A stretch of 64,000 nucleotides of DNA from Aricia agestis. Its lineage: Eukaryota > Arthropoda > Insecta > Lepidoptera > Lycaenidae. This document shows positions 44,306-56,300 of the stretch, one piece after another. The DNA is taken from assembly GCF_905147365.1 (NCBI RefSeq), contig NC_056412.1, positions 15,802,001-15,866,000 of the forward strand. Direction: 5' to 3'. The notes below the pieces were generated by a model. The model was not told the DNA's origin. It ran no database searches and saw nothing but the letters and a program-made list of their open reading frames with translations. Within the stretch, counting starts at the first letter, position 1. The number at the start of each line of letters is the position of its first letter. Made by a program: the position numbers and the translations under genes.

Positions 44306-47300
44306 GTATTTTATTAGGGTAACATTTTAAACTTTCGCGTTGCATTATAATTAAACTTTTTAAACGGGACTTAACGCGACTTATTTAAGTAGTAATGCTA
44401 CTACGAGTACATACTTTTTCTCGACGTTTCGGCCGTGTTGCAACGGCCGTGGTCACGAGGGGACTCAGTCCCCTCGTGACCACGGCCGTTGCAACACGGC
44501 CGAAACGTCGAGAAAAAGTATGTACTCGTAGTAGCATTACTACTTAAATAAGTCGCGTTAAGTCCCGTTTAAAAAGTTTAATTTTATTAGGGTTCCGTAT
44601 CCAAAGAGTAAAAACGGGACCCTATTAATGAGACTTTGATGTCTGTCTGTCTGTCTGTCTCCAGGCTGTATCTCAAGAACCACTACAGCTAGACTTTTCA
44701 AGTTTTCAGAGATTATGTATATCTGTTGCCGCTATAACAACCAATACTAAAAACAAATTAAATATTGGCTTTCTTCTCGTAATCCATAATGGCAACAGGT
44801 AGGCACTTGAAATATTAACAAAATCACTAATTATATTCGTACTTTATTATTTAATAGTAAAAATAAAATAAATGAATTTAGGTCGGCTCCCATACAAAAA
44901 CACATTTTTTTCGTTCTATAACGGTACGGAACCCTTCGTGTGCGAGTCCGACTCGCACTTGGCCGATTTTTGTTTAATCTATATTGCTTTGGCTTTCAAA
45001 CAGGGGATGTGAGCGCGTTAGTAATATTTTCATGAGCCCTAGCTCATGAAAATATTACTAACTCGCAAGGACTCTGTCTAGCTGCTAGGCAGAGAATTTT
45101 TAAAGCAAACAATCAACTATTAACCGGGGTCATACGGTAGGGTTAATTTTTATTATTATGATTATTATTATTTTATTAGCTATTAAAGTTAAGTCTCGGC
45201 AAATAAATCAGGAGAGTCATTTTGCTTATTATTAGATACTGATCTTTATCTGGCAAAAAACGTCACATAATATTATTTTATTACACTAGCTGTCCCGGCA
45301 AAGTTGTTTTGCCATATAATTTTTTTTTGTATGAAAAATAGATGTTGGCCGATTCTCAGACCTACTCAACGTGCTCACAAAATTTCATGAGAATCGGTCA
45401 AGCCGTTTCGGAGGAGTATGACAACGAAAACTGTGACACGAGAATTTTGTATATTAGATTTTAATTACCTATCTTCGGAAACCTTGCAAATAATCGCGAT
45501 CGGTTTGCACGTGTGTAAACAGTAAAAATATTATAGTTGCTATTTTTAAGACACCTATACATAATACAAACTTGGTTTGTAATATTAAAGTAATTATTTT
45601 CAAATAATAATTGTTAACAAAGAAAGTACATGAGAAAACGACCTTCGCTTTGGGTTAAAAAAAAAAGAAAAACATAAATAACTTTTAAACGTGTGGTTTT
45701 CCGGGGCTAAGGCATTAGTTTTGTTTCCCAACCTGTTGTCCGCGGACCCCTGGGGGTCCGCGAGTATATTATTGTGTGTGTGTCCACGGTGGTACGGTGT
45801 GTCTAGACTATACATAATCGGAGTTTTCTTTGCTGTTTATTTTATTAAGGGGATCCGTGAAAACTGTTCTTGTTTTCGTAATTCATAGGCTTGGCTGAAA
45901 AAGGTTAGGAAACATTGGCTTAGACCTACTTTAAGAACCTGAAAAACCGCATAAGAAATACAATACTTATGAAAGATTGTTTTATTTGACGTATTTAGTA
46001 TTTTTATTATTTGCATTGGAGTAAAGGAAGAGAAAAAAGTTTTGTTGAAACCGACTAAAATAGGTGTAGATCGTAACCACTATTGTGTTATTATACATTC
46101 ATTATTTTATTAATATATTTTTTATATACTTAAGAAAGTATTCTAAAAACTGTGTAGAATAGTATAGTTACAAATTACAATTAATTTAAAAAGGAAAAAT
46201 ATATAAAATAAAATATTAAGGATATAACATTATAATAAATGCTCAAACCACAAGGCTTATTAGCATATTTGTTTATTTTTGTAACAAATTTTGAAATAAT
46301 TTACATAAGAAGTGAATATTGTAATATTATGCGTTAAAACTGGTGACAGACACACTAAAAATCCTAATATCATAATGTGTTATGCAATTAAGTAAAAGAC
46401 AAAATGCGTGAAAATGTCATTCTTTGATCTATGTAATATAGCGTTAAATATTATATTATTAAATTATTTATGTTGTCAAACAAATAATGGGGATTGTCCA
46501 TTTTTTTTTAATTTTGCTCATTACAAAAACATTTCGAGGAATAAGGTCAGTGATCGTTTTTCTGTATATAAACGAAAAAAATACCCATTAGTTACTTATA
46601 TTTTTGAACAAATATGTTTAACCTTTGTTTGACCTTCAATGGTCAAATTTATTGCAAATTAGCAATAAATTCGACCAACATTACGTTTCGAACTTTTGGT
46701 AAGCTTCTCGTATCAGCTTTTACATAATGAGAACTTGCATTTGACGAACCAGCCATTATAAATAAGATTGAAAGGAAAAACATACTGCAGAGGTCAATTA
46801 CTGGCCGCCGATGATGACGTCAGAGCGAAACTTTAAAAATTTATTGAGAAAAACTAGCCAATGAATTTCAAAATTATTTAATTTATATTTTTAAAATACC
46901 GTATTTTAACGAAAAAAAAAAAAGTACATGTGATTTTTTTTGGACAATGCCCATTCATACTTTGAAAGAGAACTTCCTACTTCCAACCATAGATAAAGTA
47001 TTATAGTATCTAACAATGATAAAATATTTTTGACATTAGGCACAAGCATTATCACTTAATTTTGTATTACACCTTGTATTTAACATGACTAGCTGACCCG
47101 GCAAACATTGTTTTGCCATTTAAATTTTTCCTAGTGGGTACTTATTAATATAAAAAAGTAGATAAAACCTTCTCTCTGATGATTTTATTTAAAAAGATCA
47201 TTCATTTATTTAAATTATATAATTAAATTAATTTTACAAGCAAGAGGGGAAAAGTGGGTGTTATACTTGAATACCACATATTTTGGCGTAAAAAATATTT

Positions 47301-50300
47301 TTTTTCTTATATAATAAAGTAGTTAGTCTGTATTGACCAAGTCAAGTTCATAAAATAAAATATATTAGGCAGGTATATAATAAGTTGAAGAAGTAGTTTA
47401 GAATACAAATAAAATACATAGTAGTTGTATAATAACCTTAAGAATGTTAGTACCTCGCTATCACCGCATACATGAAACAAATTGGTCTGAGAAAAGTGTT
47501 TTACATGTATTGTGAAAAAAAAACTTGAGTAACAAAATAAAAAAAAAAAAACAATAAAATGACTGCATCAGTTTATAGTGAGAGGAAGGTTTTGGATGAT
47601 GTTCTCGACGAGTTTGGATTGTTCAAGCCCTACCACACGACGTTGGCTCTACTTATTATATTTGTGTCTATCACCAACTCTATATTCTCTACGAACTACG
47701 TGTTTGTTGTAGACAATGTTAAATACAGGTATTTATACAAATCAGTGCCGAATTTACACGCTTAGGTCACTTACCGACGTACACAGAGACATTTAATTAT
47801 GATTAACCTTCAATTTTATAAAGAGTTTGACAGATAATATTGTATGTATGAGGCTTATTTCAAAATTTAAAATTAATTAATTACTTTAAAAGTAATTAAT
47901 TAGAGTGGAATATTAATTACTTAAAATTTAAGTAATAAATATTCCACTCTGAGTGCAACAGTTTGGCCACTTTATTTCCACACCGTGTACGTAATATGTA
48001 GGTCTGTAGGGCCTCTATGGACAGGGCCCGATCTAAGGGGGGGGGGGGGGGGGGGGGGCGAGCCGGGCATTTGCCCAGAGCGGCAAAAATGAGGGGCGGC
48101 GATATTGACTTATTCCTATCTTCCAACCTAGCCATCCACCACTTAAATTTGAGAATTTTACCAGCTAACCTACCTTAAGTTTGCTTGTGGAAATATTTGA
48201 GTATTTTACTTAAATATTCCTCCCATTTTCCCCCAACGAATATGTTTCCTGTATATGTAAAGGGCGGCGAAAATTATTTTTGCCTGGAGCGGCTAAATGG
48301 CTAGATCGGGTCCTGTCTATGGACGCTGCCATCCCTAAGCCATGGCCTATAACGGCCTATTTAATATTTGGTATCATAAATATTAATTACTTGGTACCTT
48401 AAACATGAGGAAATAAGGAAGGAATGTTTTAAGACTTTTGAGGACATCCTCATCACTCTATATTTGATCAGTAAGGTCAAGGAAAAGGAAGTAAGGTATA
48501 AGTCCTATGCATGATAAAATATTAGGGCATGTAAAGGAAAAAAATATAATATATTTAGAAACATAAAGGTACGATTATATCTTATCATAACTTCAATGCC
48601 CATTGGTCCAGGTTCAGAGTGCGGCCCTTGACTCAGAGGTCGTGAGTTCGATTACCGCGTTGGGAAAATTAAATTACTTCCAAGGTTGGACAATGCAGGC
48701 TCATCACGTCGTTAAGTTAAATTTATAAAGTAAAATAATATTTATTAGACCCTGTTTAAAGTTATATCAAAATCATTATGTGACAATAATTGCGTTAAAT
48801 TTTGTATTTAAAGGCTGTCTGTGAAGTGTATAAAAATAATAGTAAAAAAAAGTCAATATTAGAAAGTATTTTAGATTCTATGTACTTATGTACAATATTA
48901 TTATCTAGTGCTTAGTTTCAGGATTAATTTTAAATATAAATTAGCCTGTGAAAGGCTTCACATTTTTATTATAAAGCAAAGGCAATAATCCTGCAGGCGT
49001 GATCATGAATTTTAACTCATAATTGTCACGATCTTTAATGTAAACTGGATTTTGTTGGGAGTGCCTCACTTATTAATGTTACCGCATTTTATTTAGAGAA
49101 ATAGGGAGTTTGTATCTACTATAAGAGAAATTTATTCTTAAGCAGATGGTGGATCTACGTAATTCGTTCAGGTTATGTCAATCTCAGGATCCATAATGAT
49201 AACGTGAGTCAGTCAACTGTCTATGAAAAAATTTACTCGATGGTACCATAGAGTTAATATTACCTATCGTAAACGTAACCAAAATTGATTTACATCTGTG
49301 GATACAATTATGTTTTCGTGTGCGTGTTAGTGATGTACTGTATACATCTTGTAATTCGAATATCGATTATGGAATAATAATTGTAAGATTGTAAAAATAA
49401 TAAAATGGGATAAAATAAAACTGCATAGAATAATAATAATATTGTAATTTTTGAAAAAAAAAGATTACTTTTGTCACTAACCCTTTAGCCGCCAAGGTCG
49501 TAATAATCCGACAAATATTTTCGTGTCCATTTCGCCAAGGTCGGATATTCACGACCAATACCACTACTCGGTTAATCTGCCTTTTTTGTTTGATAGCACT
49601 GTATTACTTATATTAAAATAATGTTTATACTTGGTAAATAGTTAACGAAGTAATCATTTACAATTGATTACACTTTAGTTTCTTAATGAGAAGACCTAAA
49701 AATAATGTCTAAAGTTAAATAAATTACCGAAAATATTCTTAGAAAAGTGTATTGATGTCCAACGCCCGAGTCGGACGGAACAAAAACAGATGAAAAAAGA
49801 GGTATACCACCTCAAATCACGCTTCTCTTTCTACCACGCAGTGTTACTAATAGTGACATCTCGCTTGCTCAGGCCTTTGTTTCTCTATTGGTAACTTTAT
49901 GGATGGTACATTGTACACCCAAAGTCTGAATGGTTGTGTTACCCAAAAGTTGAATGGCTCATTTAAAAATGCATCTAATCGTATCGCCTCGTCATGTTGT
50001 AGTGTGAAGTCTTTTCGTTAAGGTAACAAAAACACGTACACAAACTTTCGATTTTATACGTGATATAATACTGTTAACAATGAATAATAACATTCCGAGA
50101 GTGCCAGCAAAACGAAACAGCATAGGCAGGCATTTGTTTACGCCATAAGCAAAAAAAGGGGAGGAAATTACCTCCTCTCCTATGCCGCGCCGGCGGCGTA
50201 GATATAGCGTAGTTAATGTAAATAGTTGTTAAAAATGCATTATAGCGTCTCAGTGCCATAATAACACCTTGAAAAAGTTTTTTATTGCTTATTGTTCACT

Positions 50301-53300
50301 TGTTGCTACTTATATATCTGAGAGTGTCGAACAGAGCGATACGGCACACCTGTTTAGTTGAATACAATAGCCAATACTAAGCCTCATGGCCATATTGTAA
50401 CAAAAATGCTGTCATGCAAGTTTATTCCTAGGCAGTTGGTAGACCTAAGTTATTTGGGTGGGTTATGTCAAGTTAAAAATATAGTTATGTTTGTTAGCTA
50501 GTCTTGACAACCTAACCAAATATTCATTGATAGTACTGCCGATAAAATATTTGTGGTACTTGGTCCGTATGGTAGTTTTCTTGATAATGACTGTAAAATT
50601 AATTGTTTACAAAAATATGTCTAATGACTGACAAAACTTCTAACCAGGCGGGATTTAAAAGCTTTAATTTAATAATTAAAGCTTTTCCATGGTAATCCAT
50701 AGAGCACCGTGGGAAGCAACCCTTACGATTTGAACCTCTCTGTACAACTGCAGGTGGGACTCAAAGGAAAACGCACATAACATAATTTTAGAATTTAGAA
50801 TTAATTTTAGAATTTTTAGATTTTTTAAATTTCTTTTATAGATGCGCAGACGGCAACTCGAGCGTGTGTGGCGGCTGCGACAAGTGGGTGTACGACAATC
50901 CCGACAGTTTTGTAGCTGAGGTGAGTACACACAGACATATTGCAAATTGCAATGTTTTGTATGTACATTCGAAGAAATTGATTCATAGGCAGACGACAGA
51001 CCTACGTCATTCGGTTAAGTTTAATTAAAAGTTTGGTTTGTCGCTAATAAGTTACCGTCAATCGTCATTTGCCTATAAATCAACTTCTAAACACACTAGG
51101 CCGAAAAAACGCGGCCGAAGTTCGGCATGATTACGCTTGAAATGTATTTTAAATTACCGATGACACACCATGCCGAAATTACGTCGCGTTATAGCGTACA
51201 GTCGAGCGTAAGTTCGGCAGCGATTCGGCGGCAATTTTTTTTTCGGCGTCAATTTGGTGGCGCTCGAGACACTGAATACTCGGGCAAAGTTACGTAATTG
51301 AATTTGCGCCGCGTAAATTCGGTTCTCATGTGTCATATCAGTCAAATGCGTCGGAACGTGTGAGTTCAGTCGCGTGTTTTCCGCCTAGTGTTTAGACACT
51401 AATAATGCAACAACCAAGATGGTGCCCCCTGCGGTCTAGTATTTTAGAGCGTGGCTTTTTAGAATTCTACCATGGTAGATGACTTATACCAAATTAATTG
51501 ACAAAAAATATTTATGCAGACGAACCGTCTTATTTTTTCTGAAGTCGGATAATGAATAGCATTAGCAAGTAACAAAAACGGTGCATTGTTTGAAAATCAC
51601 GGAATCGTAGCCTCTTTTTGTGCACTCACGATAGAAGAAGTCAGGGTTGATTATGTCTTAAAATACAAAGGTCTCTAAAACATACCACTTACTGGCTTCA
51701 TAACTATTCCGATTAGGTTCAAAATTGCATTGACACCAATAAAACACAAATAATATAAGGGCTTATCGCTTTGCTTTTCGCTTATCTTATAATACGATGA
51801 TTCGATAAGTCATAACTCATAACACAGTATCATACAGTATTATTAAAAAAATATGTGTGGCAGTCGGGGACTGCTGCGGTAAAGCTATTGCATAGCATTT
51901 TTTTATCAACTTGAATAATAATTCGCATACGTGTAGTCGCACGCACACACACACCTTGCCGAAGTCTGGCAACGCCGCACAGCTGTGCCGGTCGGTGCGC
52001 GAGCACCACACCCCGAGCCACACCGAGCCGAAGTCTGCCGAACTGAAACGACGCGCGACGCTAGACGAATGTTATGTGTTTTTCGTTACGGAATTTCTTG
52101 ATTCGGTTGCCCCGCTAACTTTTATGATATTAAAATGCTTATAAATGCTAATGTTTCAGTTCGAGCTAGCATGCCAGGACTGGAAGCGAACGTTGGTGGG
52201 TACGGCGCACAGCACTGGATACATGTTCGGCCTGCTGCTAGTCGGACCCTTATCTGATAGGTACAGTCGTAGTCTAATGTTTATGTAAGCGGGCCCCTGG
52301 ACGATCAATTTTATTGCGCAATATCACACGCAATATATTTTATTGAACAACTTATTTTACAGCAAGATTGAAAGGCGGGCGCGTTCAATATTAGCTCTAG
52401 GCGATCAAAAATATTGCAGAATACGTGATATTGAACAATAAAATTAATCGTCTAGGGGCCCGCTAAGAGCTGTTATATGGAATACCACCGGATCGAGGCC
52501 TAAAATAAAACCGTTTTAAGACTCAAACGGTCGAATCGGAATGCCGGGTCCTGCTCTAACAAACGTGAAATGACGTTGTTAGAGCTGGACGCAGCATCCC
52601 GATTCATTTGAGTCTCACAACGGATTCGTGGTGCGACCCCTGGTGGTACGGGTAACAACATGCTCCTGGCCTCGTGGGTGTTGCCCGCATGACAGGAAAA
52701 ACATCTATGAAGACCCCATAAACTTGAAAAGCCATTTTCAAGTCAGGTAGACATTATTGGAATGGTAATTCAAATCGCATGTTATTTAATTCGTATCATA
52801 AAAATTGTTTTATAAACTTAAAACTAGTTAGGGTGTAAGAAAATAATCATTGTCACAGCTGCTGTAGTAAATAGTAAGGATTGTTAATTTTACAGTTTTT
52901 GTATTATTCAAGTTAGTTATGGATTATTATAGTCGTCACAGCGCTTGACAGAGTAAATTACCTATTTCTTAAATCATCACAAATTAAAATAATATTCTTC
53001 AAAGCGCGGTGCTCTTGCGTGCTTGCAAGGCAAATTAAAAACTTAGTCAAGAAGCGATAAAAATACAATTATTTTTACTATCTTACGTGTCTTTAGTTTA
53101 TGTAAGAATGACGCGAAATGTGCGCGAAATAGTATTTTTTTATAATTTTGTTATTTTTATGTTACATATAATTTAAAATATTAGCTATGCTGCCTGATAT
53201 TTTGTTGCAAATAAATTTTTCATTTCCAAATTGGTAAGCAAATATATTATCACTATAATTATATTATAATAACTTTTTCGGGATGTCCTAATTGATATTA

Positions 53301-56300
53301 TTGTCTATCATCGGTTCGGAAAAAACCCAGCGAAAAACACCAGCGCGGCGTAAGAAACTCGCACAGGGCCATCTTTTAGCAAAAAGATGGGAAAATGCGT
53401 AGGAAAATTGTTATTTAAACAAAAGAGCGTGTGTACAGAATACCTTTGTCAGAAGCATAATATATACTTATTAACTTTATGGTCAGAAGTGAATCTTCTG
53501 TCCAAAATCGTGACAGAGCGTCGTGATGTAATATTGTGATTATTTCGACCCTCTTTTTCATGACGCGACCTTGAAATCTCACTCTTTACGCGCCTAAAGT
53601 TTTATTTCAAAATGCTTTCAGATTCGGCAGGAAGACGCTGATAATAGCTACTGGTGTTATGGGCGGTGTCATCGGCATGCTGCGGAGCCTATCGCCATGG
53701 TACTGGTTGTATATCGCACTGGAATTCCTCGAGGCTGCAATCGGTGACTCCTGCTTACCAGCGTTTGTACTAAGTGAGTAAGCTTCACACACCAATTTTA
53801 GGTCAGCTGACAGTTGTTTGTCTTCAACTTTTCGAATGTGTAAGACAAAAGAAACAGAGCTTGTAAAGTTGATCGATGTTTCCCTAGGAAGCTACCCTGC
53901 TGATGATTATTTAACTTTTACTAAATGAAGATATTGACAGAAAATAAAATATAAAGTTTATGTCTAAATATTAAGGGCATGTTTCATAATTCCCGATAAG
54001 GTGCCAGATAGGCTTATTTGACAGATCTTCCATACTCTATGTGTCAAGTTAAGTGGTGGATAGCCTTATCAGGAAGTGGTGAAAGAGGCCCTAATTGAAT
54101 TAAAGTTAACTAATAATTGTTAAAACTCCCTGAGCTAAGGTGTTGATAAATGCATTTAATTCGGTTCCTGTAGTATCACAAATGCACTTTTCTTACAGTG
54201 TTGGAGTTCGTGTCGAAACAAAAGCGTGTTGCTTTCTCGTCCATATGCACCATCGGGTATCCCGCTGGGAGCATGTTATTTGCTCTGGCCGCATGGATGG
54301 TGCCGTATTGGAGACATCTACTACTCGTCCTGTACACCCCCGCGCTCCTGTTCATCTTCTACATATTCTTCCTTGACGAGAGTCCCCGATGGCTCCAAAT
54401 TAAAGACAGGAAGAAGGAGGCTACGGATCTGCTAGTAAAGATTTCGAAGATAAACGGCAAAGAGCTGGACAGGCATGTGCTGGAAAAGGTATCAATGGAG
54501 GCGGAATCGAAGGTGCCTTTGGGGAAGCTGCTTAAGAATACCTTCCAATCGAGTGCCCTTCGGAAGCGGTTTCTGGTGTGCCTCGTGTGGTGGATAAGCT
54601 GCACGTTTGTGAGCTACGGCATGACGATAAACTCGGTGTCTCTGCAGGGCAATAAATACGTGAACTATGCGCTCATTTCTGTGTGTGAGTTGTTCGCCAT
54701 TTGGGGCATCATGTACGTGCTGACGCATTATCGAAGGAAGTTCCCTTTGCTCCTCACCTTCTACATTGGTGCCATCTTCTGCCTCGTTCAACCATTCATG
54801 CCTAGTAGTAAGTATTGTTGAGTTATGTATCTATGTGCAAGCATTTATTTATTGTAAGCCACATTTGGTAGGTTAGTGTAATGAGTTGCTGGATCTTTCT
54901 TAAATTGTAAACTTTATTTTAAAAGAATAATTTTTCTCTCACTTTTTTGGTAAAAAGTGGAACCCGTGCGAGTTTCTTACGCCGGTTCTTCTCGCCGGGG
55001 TAGTTCCCGAACCGGTGGTAGGCATCAGGTAGACATTCTGAAAAAATTTGATTCAAATTTACTCAGAAATAAAACATTTTTTATTTTTATTTTTTTTTCC
55101 ATTTTTTCAATTTCCTGTGGTCTGTGGACATTGGACGAGAAAACTACATTCATAAAGGTTCTGCATTCAGCATTGGGAGATAAAGTTTGCAGTGTTATGC
55201 TGTCTAAGTTACATAGAAAAATCTTGTCTACACGAGGAGATTCTGTAGGACAAACGCATTACATAGACTTAAAAATCTATAGTAGCTGAACATGCACTAA
55301 CATCTGTATATTATTAAAACTACAGGTCTAATACATTAAAAAAAGGTTTTATTTCTGAATAAATTTCAAACAAATATTTTCAGAAAGTCTACATGGTGCT
55401 TACCATCGGTTCGGGAACTAGCCCGGCGAGAAGAACCGGTATCTTGAATTGTGCGGTATTTTCAGATCTCGGCTGGCTCTCCGTAGCCCTGTACATATCA
55501 GGGAAGACGATGAGCTCCTTTTACTTCAACATCACGTACATCTACACGTCGGAGCTGTTCCCGACGTATACTCGCAACTCCATGCACGCGCTGTGCTCGT
55601 CTCTCGGACGTATAGGCTCGATACTCGCCCCGCAGACACCACTTCTGGTAAGCCACGAAGATTACGGGCGCGCGAATTAGCGTCTAAACACACTATGCTG
55701 AATTTCCGCGGAGTTCGGCTTGATTCCGCCTGCAATGTATTTTAAATTACCGATGACACACCATGCCGAAATTCCGTCGCGTTATATTATATGCGTTTGG
55801 CATTGCTGACGTAATCATGCGGAATTTTCGCCGCGGAACTTCGGCATGGTTTGTTTAGACACGGCTCAAATCAGACCGCAACGCGGCGTGTCGATGCATT
55901 TCTAAATTTATATTGAATTGACAGATTTCCATGACGTCTCACGCAATTGAAGTCTAGTCAATTCAATACAGAAATGCGTCTGCGTCACGTTGCGGTCTAA
56001 ATTGGCCGATACGCATGGATCATCCTTCTTTTCAGACAGTCATTCAACTTGTATTATACCAATGAATGAATAAATTGTTGATTTATTTCAAACATTCCGA
56101 ACACTTGAGTGATCAAGTGATTTCACAGAATAAAACATTCAACGTGTTATTACCTACTACCTATTAAAAATCTATTTACTTTCATAGGTTTTGCGTAAGC
56201 AACCGGCGTTTGACAGCACATAATATTATATTGTAACATCTGCAACTTGTTGCTCACCTGTCGCGGGATCGCTCTCCCCTACCGCGCGCATCTCATGGCC

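Noticed and set aside
54359..54791. Minus-strand ORFs of 81-99 codons opposite transporter exon 5
   Set aside because: They are antisense shadows of a well supported exon with family motifs.
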